This document shows, one piece after another, positions 21,781 through 34,707 of a DNA stretch of 64,000 nucleotides (positions within the stretch are counted from its first letter, which is position 1; every line of letters begins with the position of its first letter). Below the pieces are notes generated by a model. It made no database searches. It was not told the origin of the DNA and saw only the letters and a list, made by a program, of their open reading frames with translations. The DNA comes from Echiichthys vipera (taxonomy: Eukaryota > Chordata > Actinopteri > Perciformes > Trachinidae): the NCBI GenBank assembly GCA_963691815.1, contig OY829654.1:28531188-28595187 (forward strand), read 5' to 3'. A program made the position numbers and the translations under genes.

Positions 21781-24301
21781 TAAGCTGTTTTCACATATGG
21801 ACTCTGGATAATGTCAGGAGACACACAACAGGAGATTTTCTATGACGTGTTCTTACTTGGAAACAATCTTTATGGTTTAGATGAGGGCGCGTTATTTGGT
21901 TGTAAACGACTGAGTCTCTTCCTGTTCATTACATTTGTCTGGCGATTTTTGATACTTGATACTATGGAGGCAAATGGGTTGGTGCTTAAAAGTGTTGAAG
22001 TTTGTTACACATGCTTAGTAATGTCTCGATCATTTCAGGTTTTCAATGCATGTGTGTAAAGGGTTTAAGGCCCAGGGGTCTCTCCTCACTCTCCTCCCTT
22101 TGGATCTCTTTTCGCTGTAAAGTGGTTCAAACAAGCCGCTTGCAGAATAAACCTGACCCGTGGAGACCGAATCAAAGTGCTTCTACTTAAATGCGTGGAA
22201 AATTCAAGTCCTTGCACACAAATGTGACCTGATACCATCTGCAGCCCTCAGAGATCAAAGGTTGATCATGCATCTATGAATTATACATTGTCAGACATGT
22301 GGCATGTCAGGGGTTATTCATGTATGTAATCAAAGGAGATCCACTGGGGTAAAACAACATCCCCGACAGAAAACACAAAGCTCTGCAGCATTTATAGTTC
22401 AAGATGTATACATTGAGGTCCCGGCCTGTTGGGTACACTTCTTTAATTCAAGCAGATTGGAGACTGATAACATTAAAAAACAGTTTGTTGTCAAAGATTG
22501 TCATAAAGCAGCGTCCCTTCCAGTTGCCTACCACGGCGAACGGAACTCATGCGTCAAGAGGCAAGACGCGAGTCAACATCGGCCCTGCTTCCCAGCAATT
22601 GCGGTAGCTGATGCGGCTTCATCCGGAGCTAAAAAGAGATGAGATGGTCGTGGAGTTTCTGCTGGACAGGTACTTTGAGTTTGCCTAATTCCACAACTTT
22701 ACATGTGATAATGCAGCATCAAGATGCTATAGTTATCAGTTACTATAGTTCTGTAATACTTTGCTATTTGTGCAAGGAAGATTAGCGTTAGTGTCAGCGC
22801 TAACGTCACCACTAGTGTAAACAAACCAGCCGTTTCACTTGCACTGTTCACTTTCTCACCACACGTGTCGGGGAAGGAGGGAGCGTCAGAGGTCAGGCAG
22901 GGTAATAGGACTTTGGAGGGAGGCAGAGTTGTTCATGTTCAAATTTTTTTAAGTGCTGAGCAACATGCCAGAAAGGTAAGTACAACTTTAAATGTTGTAT
23001 CTCTGACATGATACTCGGTGATACTCGTTTCCAGAGAGAGGTGGGAAGGAGATCTATAAGTACAGCACAACAATCATTAACTAGCGCTTCAATGCCACAT
23101 TAGCAACTGAAGGTAGCCTATAGTGTCCTCGCCAAATCCAGACTCCACTGACCAAAACATTAATTTGACCCTGTCCTAAAACACAGATAGGCCCCTTTCC
23201 CAATGGTCAAAAAAAACATTAACACACATTAACATCTGACTTGTCTTCAGTGGGAGAGTTTACAATTGGCATTCATTCATGGGACAAATGACCGCAGTAG
23301 TCACGGGTATTTATCAACTACAACTCCCATAGGCGGTGACAATGGAAACGTGACACCAGGGTGGACGTGCTAATTGTCACGTACTTACCTGTTTTTTCCG
23401 GAGCTTTTGTGGCATGCACCAGAAAAAATCAATATGGAAAATGAATCTATATTCTATTTTTAGCAAGTTTACCCACATTTAAAAGAAATCTGCATACATC
23501 CACAAATTTGGCTGAAAGAAAAAACAAAACAATGTAAAATGTGGCGCTTCTATGAATTAACAAAATATCTGATAACGGGTTACAGGATATTGTCAAATTC
23601 ATTTCACAGTTTAATTTATTTGTTTTCATTTTATATTAAAATCTAAACCCTTAAGCAACGAAACAACCCTTACGCAATGTTGCAGTAATTCAACCATAAG
23701 TGGGAAATCCTCCCCCTTCCAGTCGTCACCGCTCTTTAGAAACTCCTTGAGACCACCAGAGCCCCAAGCAATCTGATTAATGATAAGAAACAGGCATAAA
23801 AAAAGACACCACCTGCAAGGCTGAAGGAAATCCCTCCGACATCTATGCAAATCCATTTACATACTGCAGGGTTAATCGCCTACAGCTATACTCTCAAGCA
23901 TCACCTGCAGAGGAGAAACAAGGAATGCCGGCACTTGATCTTTCCCCAACACATGCCTCTCCATACAGGGATTCCTGATGGAGTACATACAATATGTCTG
24001 GGAATACAAGCATCAACCATTTAGTGTTTTCACCCAAGGCCAATCCCAAAGATTACAGCGCCGCACCTAATGAGCATTTGTGTTAATTATGTTTATTTCT
24101 CACAAAGACAAATAGACATTGAACTCCTTTGAATAGTTGAATGGTTCCCAAATAACTGTAAAGGTGTCAGAGAGCAGGAAGGTTTTATTAAATCTTAAAG
24201 CTTTGATGTTCATTATCTGACTTCATGTAGATTATGTCCACGTAAAACCAGCTAAATCCACACCACTTTGATTTTTGGTTAACTCTGCTGATTCTCAGTG
24301 A
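21781..24301. other. No recognised gene
   Basis: About 2.5 kb. A 112-codon plus-strand frame (22304-22642) and short minus-strand frames (23447-23856) show no known domain. Nothing repeat-like stands out. Confidence 0.45.
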
Positions 24302-24309
24302 ACCAATAC

Positions 24310-24523
24310 CAGGAGTGGGCAATTCTGGGTCCTGGAGAGCCACTGTCCTGCATGTTTTAGGTTTCTCTCTACCCTAACACACCTGAGTCTAACAATAATC
24401 GAACTGTGACGAGCATCAGCTGCTTGATAACGAGCAGAGCATTAGACCCAGGTGTGTTAGAGAAGAGAGAAACCTAAAACATGCAGGACAGTGGCTCTCC
24501 AGGACCGGGATTGCCCACCTCTG
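24310..24523. mobile_element. 214-bp near-palindromic hAT MITE with 8-bp TSD
   Basis: Left arm 24310-24392 and right arm 24442-24523 are long inverted copies: CAGGAGTGGGCAATTC at one end, the complement of GATTGCCCACCTCTG at the other, then 'ctggagagccactgtcctgc' in both arms. The flanking octamers ACCAATAC (24302-24309) and ACCTATAC (24524-24531) differ at one base, as expected for an aged 8-bp hAT duplication. There is no coding capacity. Transcripts would fold into an 80-bp-stem hairpin. Confidence 0.92.
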
Positions 24524-24531
24524 ACCTATAC

Positions 24532-25547
24532 CTAAACATAAAGAGAGCAAACTACATGTAACGTTCAGTCAACAGAGAGACTACAGTGTTTTAAAAAACT
24601 GGTTTAATGTGGCCAGAAAGCAAGAAAAGCACGTGCGGATGTGATGTTAAGCGCATTATATTGTTTGAGGCAATCCTCACTTCTCACCTGCTCCTTTCTC
24701 TCATCTCCTTCTGCTTAACCCCAGCACTAATCTGCTTGCTTGTTCTTCGTGCTTTATGTTCTGTGGAGGAGATTAATGTAAGGAAAATGCTATGTTTGTA
24801 TGCAGAAGCATACTCATATGTTCTCAGCGCATGTCCATGGAGAAAGATAACCTTGAGCATATACAGTATAAACACACACACACACACACATGTACATGTA
24901 GAAATTTACAAATATCAACACACACTTACGCGCACTTGGCAAAGCGAATCGGTGTGGACCAAAGCGAAGCTGAGGAAGCTGCCCCAGGGTAAACCTTTGC
25001 CCGCTGCATGCTGGTAGCTGGTGCTCTTGCAGTGGATAGATTGGGATGCACATGTACAACATGCAAGAAAAGATGGAGACGCTAATATAACTCTTTAGTT
25101 CAAAGACTATGCGTGCCAGAGGCTACGACGCCTGTATTGAAGTCACGCCAAGTGTGTGGGCATGTGTTTTTGAGTGTGTGTAGTTGCATACGTGTGTGGA
25201 TGAGTGCTTTCCAGAGTGTATTGGAGTGTGTGTGTGTGTGGGCGAGAGAGAGGTGGAGGAAAAGATAGAGAGAGAGCGCAGTGATACAATCAAGAGGGGG
25301 GATCCGACAGCTGGGTTTTAACAGTGGCTTGAACGCTCTTCCCCCGGTGGGTATCGAGAAGTCTCTGTGAGCATGTAAGAGCTTGAGTCTGTGTGCGTGT
25401 GCGTGTGCGTGCGTGTGTGTGTGTGTGTGAGTGTGTGTGTAAAATGCCCAAGCGATGTTCTTTTTCTGTGTGTCAGCTCTACAGGGGGACAGCCACCTGC
25501 TAACTCCCTTATTCACTGACTGCTGTCACGCTTCATCCATGTTCTGT

Positions 25548-25550
<3 letters not shown>
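24532..25550. other. No recognised gene; CA/GT patches
   Basis: A 136-codon plus-strand frame (24607-25017) has no domain and runs through a CA repeat (24871-24890). GT-rich patches lie at 25150-25250 and 25390-25440. Confidence 0.5.

Positions 25551-25607
<57 letters not shown>
25551..25607. repeat. (TG)n microsatellite
   Basis: About 28 TG units without interruption. Confidence 0.97.
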
Positions 25608-25608
<1 letters not shown>

Positions 25609-26479
25609 TGTGTGTTTGAATGATGTCATTAGTGCAGAGAAATGTTAGTGTTTGCATGTGTAATTCAGGTGTGGAGAAGAAAGTCACACTCTCTGAGTCA
25701 CAATAAAAGTAATGGTTTAATAACTCACCAACATTACAACGATTATTATGACATAATTTTTTGCATCGTGGCTACGAGTTTGCGACTATCTCTGGACGTT
25801 CATCGTGGTCGGCACCAGGTGCGTGTTCCAACTCTTTTATCCTGTATGGGTCACACACTCATCGTCGGTGTGGCTTGTGCAGGATGCAGAATAGGATGGT
25901 TATTGTCCTTGAGATGTTGCATTTACAACCCACACCAGGAAAAGATCGTAAAGGGATTTACACCCAGTTGGTAGCCACAGAGAGCTCAGCCTGAGACAAG
26001 ACCAAGTTCATACCACACCCAACTTTGAACTTGGACTTCATTTTGATTTCAGCTACACACACTTTTGTGACTGCACGGTTATCTGGCCAGTTCTGTAAAA
26101 TGGGGGGCTTCTTCTCCACTTCAGGCTCTGTGAGTGCATATTGCAAAGTTAATGTCCTGACCTTCTCTCCTCTCTGTCTGTATCATTCATGTCTCATCGA
26201 TGCATGTTACTAATTCAACTTCTTCCTAGGAGTTGTTTGTGCTTCGTCGTCTCACAGGTCTCTGCTGATGGTGGTGGTGCCTGCTGCTTTGGTCCTGCAT
26301 GACGCTTCCTGCTTCTATTATAATCTATAACCTTAGCTGTGCTTGTTTCTACTATTCTACTGTATTAGCTGCCATAACATATAAGTCATACATATAAGTC
26401 ATATTCACATTACTATGGATATTATTATAGTTACTGGATGTGTGTCTGTCTCTGTCTTTGTCTCTCTCTGTCCATCTGT
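25608..26479. other. No recognised gene; probable 5' part of next repeat
   Basis: The right portion from about 26250 may belong to the (AATTG)-tailed repeat at 26480, but I could not fix its start. Frames here (25642-25994) look random. Confidence 0.4.
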
Positions 26480-26720
26480 CCGTCTTTTCTCTCTCATTTT
26501 CTTCCTCCCCAATCGGTGCAGACAGAGCTGGGTCTGTCTGACGTTCCTGTCTGTTATAGGGAAGGTTTTCGTTGCCACCGTACTCTACGGGGGAATTGTT
26601 GGGTCTCTGTAAATCATAAATAAGTCATAGAGTGTGGTCTTTACCTACTCTGTAAAGTGTCCTGAGATAACTTTTGTTATGATTTGGCACTGTAAATAAC
26701 ATTGAATTGAAAAATTGAAT
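26480..26720 (+). mobile_element. Interspersed repeat with (AATTG)n tail
   Basis: The text 'gggggaattgttgggtctct', 'cctgagataacttttgtta' and 'gatttggcactgtaaataac', ending in 'attgaattgaaaaattgaattgaat', matches the 3' end of an abundant teleost repeat that I cannot classify with certainty. A shorter relic with 'tgtaattcataagtcacagtgtgg' and 'attgaattgaattg' sits at 50283-50350. Confidence 0.65.
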
Positions 26721-29700
26721 TGAATAGCGGCTGCTGCCACACACACAGTTACTGAATATCCCCAGATGGTTGTTGACAGTTGTGCTTTTGCCAACACCAG
26801 CAACCAAGACCCTGCGAGGTACAATTCATTTGTTGCCTCCAAGTCTAGATACAACCAGTTTTTTTTTAAATCAGGTAGCCTACTGTCTACTAACCACAGC
26901 AGCAAATTTATTTAGTTTGAGACCTGCTGAGGCCACCAAACTATATGTCCCTCTAACCTCCACCTCACCCACAAGCACCTACATTTCTGTGTCAGGAACA
27001 TTCCTTTACTTACAGTACTTACTTCTTCTCATTGGTGCCAAGAAGAACCATTGATCAGAGCAATTTATATGCATCAGTATTCAGGTATTGGCCATTTATG
27101 GTGGAATGGGAGTGTTAAGAGGGCGAGATATGAGGCTGATTTATTCGCGCACACTTCCACATCGATAAAAGGAAAATGCGGGAGGTAGGCGTACAGAAGG
27201 TTTTATAAATGTTAGGTGAATTTTTTTTTTTGCCCTACCTGCTTTTCTCATTTGTGCCTAGGCAAAGATTTAATGCTGAATCCACACACAGTTTTATAGT
27301 GTGTGGGAGACGCCAGGATGCAACAGTTTCAATAACTACCAGAAGATGCTCGTCAGCCGGAGCTCACTTAAGACAAAGCTGCCAGCTTCAGAAAAAAAGC
27401 CAAGAGAGCAGCCCTCCGGGGCAGAAGAGGAGGAAGGAAAGCTAAGACGAAATGAGGAAATAGATATTAGCTTCCTCCCCCGTAAAACCCATATGTTTTC
27501 TGTGATGGTGTTTTGTTCGATTTTATAGTGTAGCTAATATTTTAAGCTTAAATTTGTAAGTATAGTTTGCCATTTCATGTAAGTAACTTCCTGTCCTTTT
27601 GTTTTAAATATAATTATTGATGTTGTATATTAAGGAAGACGTATTTTTCATTAATCCCAGTGACCTCCTTCTTATTCACTCATAATGACCATAATAATAT
27701 ATTGATATATGAGGAGCTCTTTTCCAAAATGCTATAAATCCATTTTAATAGTTTTCAGGAAAATTACATTTTTTACCCAGACCCACACATTTGGTTAATA
27801 TTCAATTTATCTTGTCAAATGTTTTTTATGGCTCAGTCTGAACATGTTGAACGGACGGACAAAACAAAAAACTCTCCCACTTCAGAGCGCCGCCATGTTG
27901 GATCACATAGAACGCTCGCTGGATTCTGATTGGTCGAGAGGACGTATCGCATTTAGGCTAAAAATAGGTTTGGCGCTGGTCGCGGTTCGGAAAGAAACTG
28001 CATCTTGAGACCATTTTAAACAAGGAAATATAGAGATTTGGCAGAAACATTGATGAAGCAGTGAAAAGGTTCTGTATACAGCAAAGTGGCATGACAAACT
28101 TTTTTTTTTAAATTTGGCTTTTATCTCGTTTTGGAAAAGAACTCTTCATATTATGAAACCCATAGGTAACAGACAGTTTGCCAGTTTCCATTTGGTAAAC
28201 CCAGGTTCCACAAACAAAATGATGTTCTGCCATAAATCAACTCAGCCTGAAAAGGCAAAAGGTTTGTTTGATTAATGCCATCAAATATTTGATCTACTAC
28301 TACTGGCAGTACGACAGAATGGTCAAGATAGAATTGACCTTTGTGCTCATCCCTTATACCCGATGACACACTGGGTCCGAAAATAGCTAATTTTTCATGA
28401 CAGGCACATTTCATTTTGCAGAAATCTCCTAAATGTCACGTTTCAACATTTTCCATTTGCCTCAAAATGAATGATCAGAGGTGCCAAACACCATTGTTTC
28501 TGCCTCTTGTTTTACTTTTTCTTACACACATAAGATAAAGTGTCAGCTGAACCCAGATTGATCCTTTTAATGCGGCACGAAAAACCAACGACAACCTTCA
28601 TATGAATGTCAATCAGGCCACCTTGAGAGACTGCGGCTCATACTTAAATTTGATTGGACGGGAATTTGGAATAAGCTGACGGTCGACAATAAACGCAACG
28701 CCTTGGATAGAGGACGATATTTTTTTTAGTCAGCATTTCTGTGGGATTGCTTCCAGGGAGATCCTCACTTCCTTTGCTCTTGTCTTCTAGGACAACCCAG
28801 TGCAAATCTTGCTGGAGTAGTCACATCGGGTTTGATACAAGTGCTAGTGAAGGATGTTGATGAAGGGTTGGGGGCTGAGAAGAAGTGGTGAGTGGGTGAG
28901 GTAAAGAACGAATGGGAGGGAGGGAGTGATGATGGAGGGGGAGGGGGAAATGAGCAATTGAAGAAGGTATGTGTATGGGAGAAATGGGGGTTGGTGTGTG
29001 TATGTGCACGCATGTGAGTGTATGATGTGCATGTCTGTGTGTGTGTGTGTGTGTGATGGGGGATGGGTTGTGTGTAACGTGGTTGGGAAGATCAGCAGAA
29101 GTGGTTAGCGGGTGCGTGTGAGAGATAAATGGGCAGGGAGGCGTTATTGATGATAATTAATAGAAGATGAAGGCGATTCATGGCCAGTCCTTCTCCATTT
29201 AGAGATACTCTGAAGACGGAGGTGTCAGCAGTGCTTTCCTTTAGGCACATGTTGCGGAAAGATGAGCGTGAGAGTATGGGTCTTTTTTCTACACACTCAG
29301 ATGAAATAAAGCAGCATATCTAATGGCTCAAGATTTCCTGGAATCACTAAGTAGTAGCAAGGTCGTTGACTGAAATCCAGTCATTCCTTGTGATTGCGAT
29401 ATCCAAGTTCTGTGGCATCGTGATTTCGTCTTAGAAAACACGTCACCCCAGATCAGTCATTTAATAATTAATAGTGTGAAACACCAGTGTAATTCCTGTT
29501 CCTCAAAAAAATCTGAATATTCTTTAAAGACATTTCTTCATTTGTAACAAACAGTAACTGAAAATGAGGTTTTTATGTTCAGGAAGGAAATCAGTAAACT
29601 GAGGATGGGGAGTGATCGTCATCAGCCCTCAGGTTAAAATGATTTCACAAACCTTTATTCATCCAGCGAAGTATGACTGAGCAATGCTCCCTTTTCCAGG

Positions 29701-29889
29701 AATGCTTGAAACAAAGTAGCTTGTGTAGTGTGTCCTACACAACTCAAGGAACAGATGCATATTTGTTCAAATGGGGGATAATATCAGGCAAACACTTTCA
29801 GACCGACTTTCCTCAAAGGCATTCATGGTGTTGCATGTGCGAAAGTCTGTTTCAAAAAGTTACGAAGAACCCCCTACTCTACTTAACTG
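26721..29889. other. No recognised gene over about 3.2 kb
   Basis: Contains G/GT-rich sequence at 28860-29060 (its complement gives proline/histidine-rich false frames). A homeodomain-word cluster near 29130-29165 (cgttattgatgataattaa) could be regulatory. Nothing can be assigned. Confidence 0.45.
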
Positions 29890-30150
29890 TGCGGGCCAAT
29901 CGCTTTGGTTAAAGAGTACTGATTACACCCTTGCCCGTAAAGTATACCCCTTTGCGGGGGTTCCATTGTCCGCAAATGCCTTGCACCCTGCCAGGTCCCC
30001 AGGACAGGCACTCTTGTCATACACCACCACGGGCTTAGCGGCCACACGCGGTACTGCAGCACTCGCCTGTTTGTACACATATTCCCCATCCACTCCCATA
30101 CATGCAGGGAAGAGGAGATAACCTCTGAAAGAAAGTTTCAAATAGCTCAT
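29890..30150 (-). other. Unassigned coding-like open frame
   Basis: The minus-strand frame from 30150 to 29923 encodes 75 residues including FPACMGVDGEYVYKQAS, AAVPRVAAKPVVVYDKS and GCKAFADNGTPAKGY, with G/C-biased third positions unlike the AT-rich surroundings. After a stop the same frame continues with further plausible text (SDWPA). I do not recognise the family. It could be the remnant of a retroelement or processed gene, or simply a GC-rich chance frame. No promoter, splice signals or poly(A) context was found. Confidence 0.3.
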
Positions 30151-31307
30151 AATTAGATTCGATCACTTTAGACCCAACCAAAAACAAGTTATGGGCAGGA
30201 GAAGGAGGGTGCACGGCTTAAAAGAGCCGTAGTGAAACCCATTCAGCAGCTTAGGTCCCGTCTCCGTAAAGGCCTAGTGCAAGGCTCTGGTAGCAGTACA
30301 ACTCTTCTGCTCACACTTTTAAAACTATTAAAACTATTTTTCTATCGTTTTTCTTGTTTAACTTGTATTTTGGCAAATGGGGGTTGCTTTAAATGTGCTA
30401 TATAAATCAACTTTAACTTGACTACATACTGTATGTTGTGTTTTAACCAATAATAATCCGCTGAAATCAATAAATTCAAAGTTTCTACAACTATAACTCG
30501 TAGTAGCCCTATGCAAAAAACTCAATAGTTCCAGTTATATTCAAGATTGTGCTTAGGACATGAAAGTAAAGCTTATATTACTTTTTTCTCGAGATGGTAT
30601 TTTGGCAATTGCTTTGGCAATTTTAGTCAGGGGATTGAAATTTAAAAAAGCTCAATAAAGAATACACTGGAAAAGATTCCAACCATTTATATAGTATATA
30701 CTATTGTTATTTAGGCTAATTTAGATAAATATATAACATATGCCAACTACGTATGTGAACGACATTTACTCAGTTTGCTAACTAACTCATGAGATGAGCA
30801 TGTTCGAGACAGACTCGTGCTTGGCGTTCAGGCATGGGTGTCGTAAAACGCAAAGATTTCTACAACCCACGTTCATGAGAACCAAAAATGGCGACGTCCT
30901 AAAGGGAGCCTGCACCACTGAGCAGCTTTCCATAGGAATGAATGGGCGCCATTTTTTCCCATCCGCAGTCCATTCTTTTTTTATGTCCATGCCCCCTGCC
31001 TGTCAACACACACTCTCTGCTCCACACGCCTGTTTGAAGCATTGCGACAACCGCCACTCGCTCATCTCACAGTACACATACAATTCCGTGTTATCATATC
31101 GACCCACACCCACATTTTCTACTGCTGTATATGTGTTTTGAACATATTAACTGTATCTACGTTGACTGATCAGTTCAGTCTGTGTGCGTCTGTCAGTGCT
31201 GACTTGTTTCTGGAAGACAGCATGTGGAACTTGAGTGAGAGAGATGAGTGCCGATAGGGAGAGATTGTGTTGGGCTGCAGACAGTGTAGCTTTGGTTTGT
31301 CTAAAAT
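30151..31307. other. No recognised gene; repeat tails
   Basis: 30390-30425 ('atgtgctatataaatcaact', 'ttaacttgac') resembles the tail of a common fish repeat. 30880-30990 ('ctgcaccactgagcagcttt', 'aatgaatgggcgccat') resembles another dispersed repeat often ending in 'ttttttatg'. Neither can be bounded well. Confidence 0.4.
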
Positions 31308-31506
31308 GGCGGCATGGTGATGTGGTGCTAAGCACTGCCGCCCCACAGCAAGAGGGGTTCCTGGTTCCAATCCGGGCTGGGACCCTTCTGTTTGGAGTTT
31401 GCATGTTCTCCCTGTGTCCTTGCCTCACCCCCAATGTCAGCTGGAATAGGCTCCAGCCCCTCGTGATCCCATTAGGGGAAGAAGCTGCAGATGATGGATG
31501 GATGGT
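31308..31506 (+). mobile_element. V-SINE-like element, both ends present, core deleted
   Basis: The head 'ggcggcatggtgatgtggtg' and B box GGTTCCAATCC (about 31363-31373) are followed by 'ggagtttgcatgttctccc'. At about 31419 the sequence jumps to the tail 'tcagctggaataggctccag' and ends in (GATG)n at 31492-31506. Roughly 150 bp of the usual middle (the part present at 31861-31975 and at 90-240) is missing. Confidence 0.85.
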
Positions 31507-31860
31507 TGGTGTTTATGCATTTCCGAATAACGCCAACAAAATGTGGAGCTAATGTGCAGCTTTCATAGACAAACGTTTTACCAACAACGACTTCAACTCA
31601 ACTGAAGTAACAAGATGGAGCTCCCCTACCTCAGCTTCTGTCCAAACTAACATTCATCTTGTCCTGAGATTATCTCCAGATATACAGACCCACATGCATT
31701 ACCGTCATTTGATTTTTCTAACCTTTCAATCACTCTGAAAATGTGTTTTGATTGTGCAAAACATTTCCAGTTCTCAAGTCCTTGAATGCCAACATTTTAT
31801 GCAAACCACCTATGGTCAGAATTCATTTCAATAACATAAAGAAATGTTCTTCTTTCTTGC
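31507..31860. other. Spacer between two V-SINE pieces
   Basis: 354 bp of AT-rich sequence with no recognisable feature. Confidence 0.5.
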
Positions 31861-32053
31861 CAGGTTCATTGATGACTCTAAGTTGCCCGTAGTTGTGAAT
31901 GGTTGTCTGTCTCTGTTCGTCTCTATGTGTCCTGTGATAGACTGGCGTCCTGTCCAGGGTGGACCCCGCCTCACGCCCGATGTCAGCTGGAATCGGCTTC
32001 AGCCCCCCGTGACCCAGACAGGGACAAGCGGTTGAAGATGAATGAATGAATGA
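31861..32053 (+). mobile_element. V-SINE 3' portion
   Basis: Starts at 'gttcattgatgactctaag', continues 'ttgcccgtagttgtgaatgg', 'gtgatagactggcgtcctgt' and 'gatgtcagctggaatcgg', and ends in 'gggacaagcggttgaag' plus (ATGA)n. The head and front core are absent (5' truncation). Confidence 0.88.
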
Positions 32054-33094
32054 GGTCCTAGAGGCTCCTGAACTCTCCTTTTCAAAATTCACCACTTCAG
32101 TAAGAACTTGGGGTGGTGGTCTCTTTCGTTTCTCCTTTCTCTCACACTCCCACTCGCTGTTTTTGCAGTAAATGACCAAACCTGAGTTACTCTAACTTCA
32201 ATTCACAAGTTAACGTTTTTGTCTTATCACAAGCTTCTTCTCTATTTGGAAGTGAAGATAACGGAAACAATGCTTTAAAAGACTCTTAATATGAGACACT
32301 AGAAGCTTATACCTTTTAAAAGCATGTCTGTGTCTGTAAAGGAAGCAGAAAGAAAGCAGCAAAGAAAAGTAAAGTATGTAAAAGAAAAAAATGAATTGTC
32401 TTGGTTTCACTTTAATGCACTTGAGGGCTCTTAAGGTCTCCTAAAGGGCTCCTAATTCAAATGACATGAAAGTCATTCAAGGAGTCTGCATCCAATTGTA
32501 TAAATTGAATCATGGCATTAGGATCTCTGACATGAAATCAGTTACATGTGAGTATTTTCCGTCAGCGTGGAAAGTGAACGAAACTGAGCGCCTATGTCTG
32601 TGTGTGTCCTGTCTACATTCACAGTTTGAGCGGTGGCTTGTGTGCCTGTGCAGGAGTAGTGTCGCTGTAATTCACACCTAGCATCACATGACATTTTATG
32701 TGGGGGATAAAACATGGGGACTGCTATCTGGATCCTAGAGATTCTGATTGACTGGCATTAAATGAATATGTGCCACCTGATCTACATCATAGCACCTGTC
32801 ACAGTGATCACCCGGCTTCAGACACGGAGAGAAATACACGCACGTGGACCAGTCAGAGGAGGATATTAAGGCTAAATCAAATCTGTGGAGCTGTCAGACT
32901 GGGGGAGACCATACATTAAACTGACTCTTGTGGGGTGTGGCACGCTGCACTCATGTGTGTGTGCATGAGTGAGTGTGTAAAATGATGCGTGCATCCACTG
33001 CTGGCACACACACAGCTGACGAGCTCTGAGCAGCTCATCCTTGCTCCGCAAGTATACCCCCGCTCAGCGGTTTGCTCTCCGCTCCCTCATGTCC

Positions 33095-33096
<2 letters not shown>
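32054..33096. other. No recognised gene
   Basis: Single-copy-looking sequence with no coding or repeat signature. Confidence 0.45.

Positions 33097-33133
<37 letters not shown>
33097..33133. repeat. (AT)n microsatellite
   Basis: About 18 AT units. Self-complementary, so capable of cruciform extrusion. Confidence 0.97.
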
Positions 33134-33137
<4 letters not shown>

Positions 33138-34707
33138 TTCAGGCGTGGCGGGACGATAAATCACACGACTAACAGAGCGAAAGACCCTGTCTGCTGTGAA
33201 AAGATGGCCTTTCATGAATATATATGGAAAGAGCGTGTGTATCTTTTTACCAACTCGCCATCTCAAGTCTGCTCTCCCTGACATGATTGAAGATTGAGTG
33301 ATTATGTGACGCTGGTGGTGGCACACCCGCTGTTTGACAGTGGACAGGCCCATATAAACACACACACACACACACACACATGCACAGATATACACACTTG
33401 ACATGCATAAATTGGGGACAATGTGTGTGAGGAAGGCAGCGATGGACAGAGGCAAAGAGTGAAACAGAGAGAGAGATTTAACTCGAGCAACACACTCGAC
33501 GGCTCTCACACACCCACACTCAGACGCTCACACTCGCACCACAGCTGCTGTCTGGCCTGCAACATCCATCTTCCACCAGATCAGGGAGAGTGACAGATTG
33601 CTTCTGATGCAAGGGCAGCATGTGCCAGTTAGCAAATCACAGCAGGAGAGGATCGAGCCGAGTAGGTTAACTCTCAAGTCCACAACACACACCCTTCACC
33701 ATGGTCGACCCCTGTTGAGGAAATGATAATATGCTATGGTATCTTAAATATGTGGGTTTACATGTGTGAGTAGGGAGATGGCTGTCTCCTCTTAATTGTG
33801 TGTACAAGGGTTAGTTTTATTATGCTGGCGCCATAACAGATAACAGGACCTTGGTCTTTGAGATGGTTGCACTATGATATGTTGTGCACTTTTTGGGGTC
33901 TCTTGAAGTTTGCTGGTGTCCCTGATCGTGCGAACATGGGCCAGATGCTTCTCTGATCAGATTTGTGTTATTATTAAACTGTATATTCTTGTAAAAACAA
34001 CTAAAGCTCTCGAATAACTTCTTTATTCATTCATTATTAAATAGAAAAAGTTTTCTTTATCAACGCCCCTGTCCTGTTTCTCCCTGTCCCTGTATTTGGA
34101 GGAGTTGGAGACTAAGATCAGGTTGGTTGAACCCCTATTTGTTAATCTAGTCGTGCAGATAGGTTTGGTTTTATTTCTCCGCGTTTTGAGACATTCATCA
34201 AAAGAGTTCTGTCTCAGAGTCTGTGCCCTAATACCTCAAATGGTATTTTACTTGCGGGGCAATAAGTCATTCTAGAGATCGAGTCCTTGTTATTTTATCT
34301 GTACTTTCCACTGAGGAAAACATTGAAAAAGTGGCTCATGTACATCCTGAGCTCTACTTTTTCTTTGTTCACTGAAGATCATAAACATATAAAAGCTGTT
34401 CGCAGTGAGTTCAGTGAGTTATCCAGAATATCAGGGACACTGATTAATTTTTAGCATTTAGCTCAAAGCAGTGCGTGGCACTAGCATGGCTGTAGACTCT
34501 TAGACATGTTTGTTTGATGCTGTAAGAACCATAAAAACAAAACTACTAGTTTCTCAATTGCTAGACACCACTAAATGTGAGAAAATGTTCCTTTTTTGTT
34601 CTGTTTTAATTTGGGTGAACACGAATACTACCTCTGACTTTATATACACCGGAGATCAGTATAAATACTTGTATAAATACTAGTATAGTATAAAGTATAC
34701 ATACTGT
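33134..34707. other. No recognised gene; short CA array
   Basis: A (CA)n run is at 33358-33380. The 140-codon minus-strand frame (33087-33509) passes through CA and TA repeats and is artefactual. Confidence 0.45.

Noticed and set aside
24607..25017. 136-codon plus-strand frame with a hydrophobic stretch (possible small membrane protein)
   Set aside because: No homology I recognise, contains CA-repeat-encoded Thr-His, and a single hydrophobic run is easily produced by CT-rich DNA.
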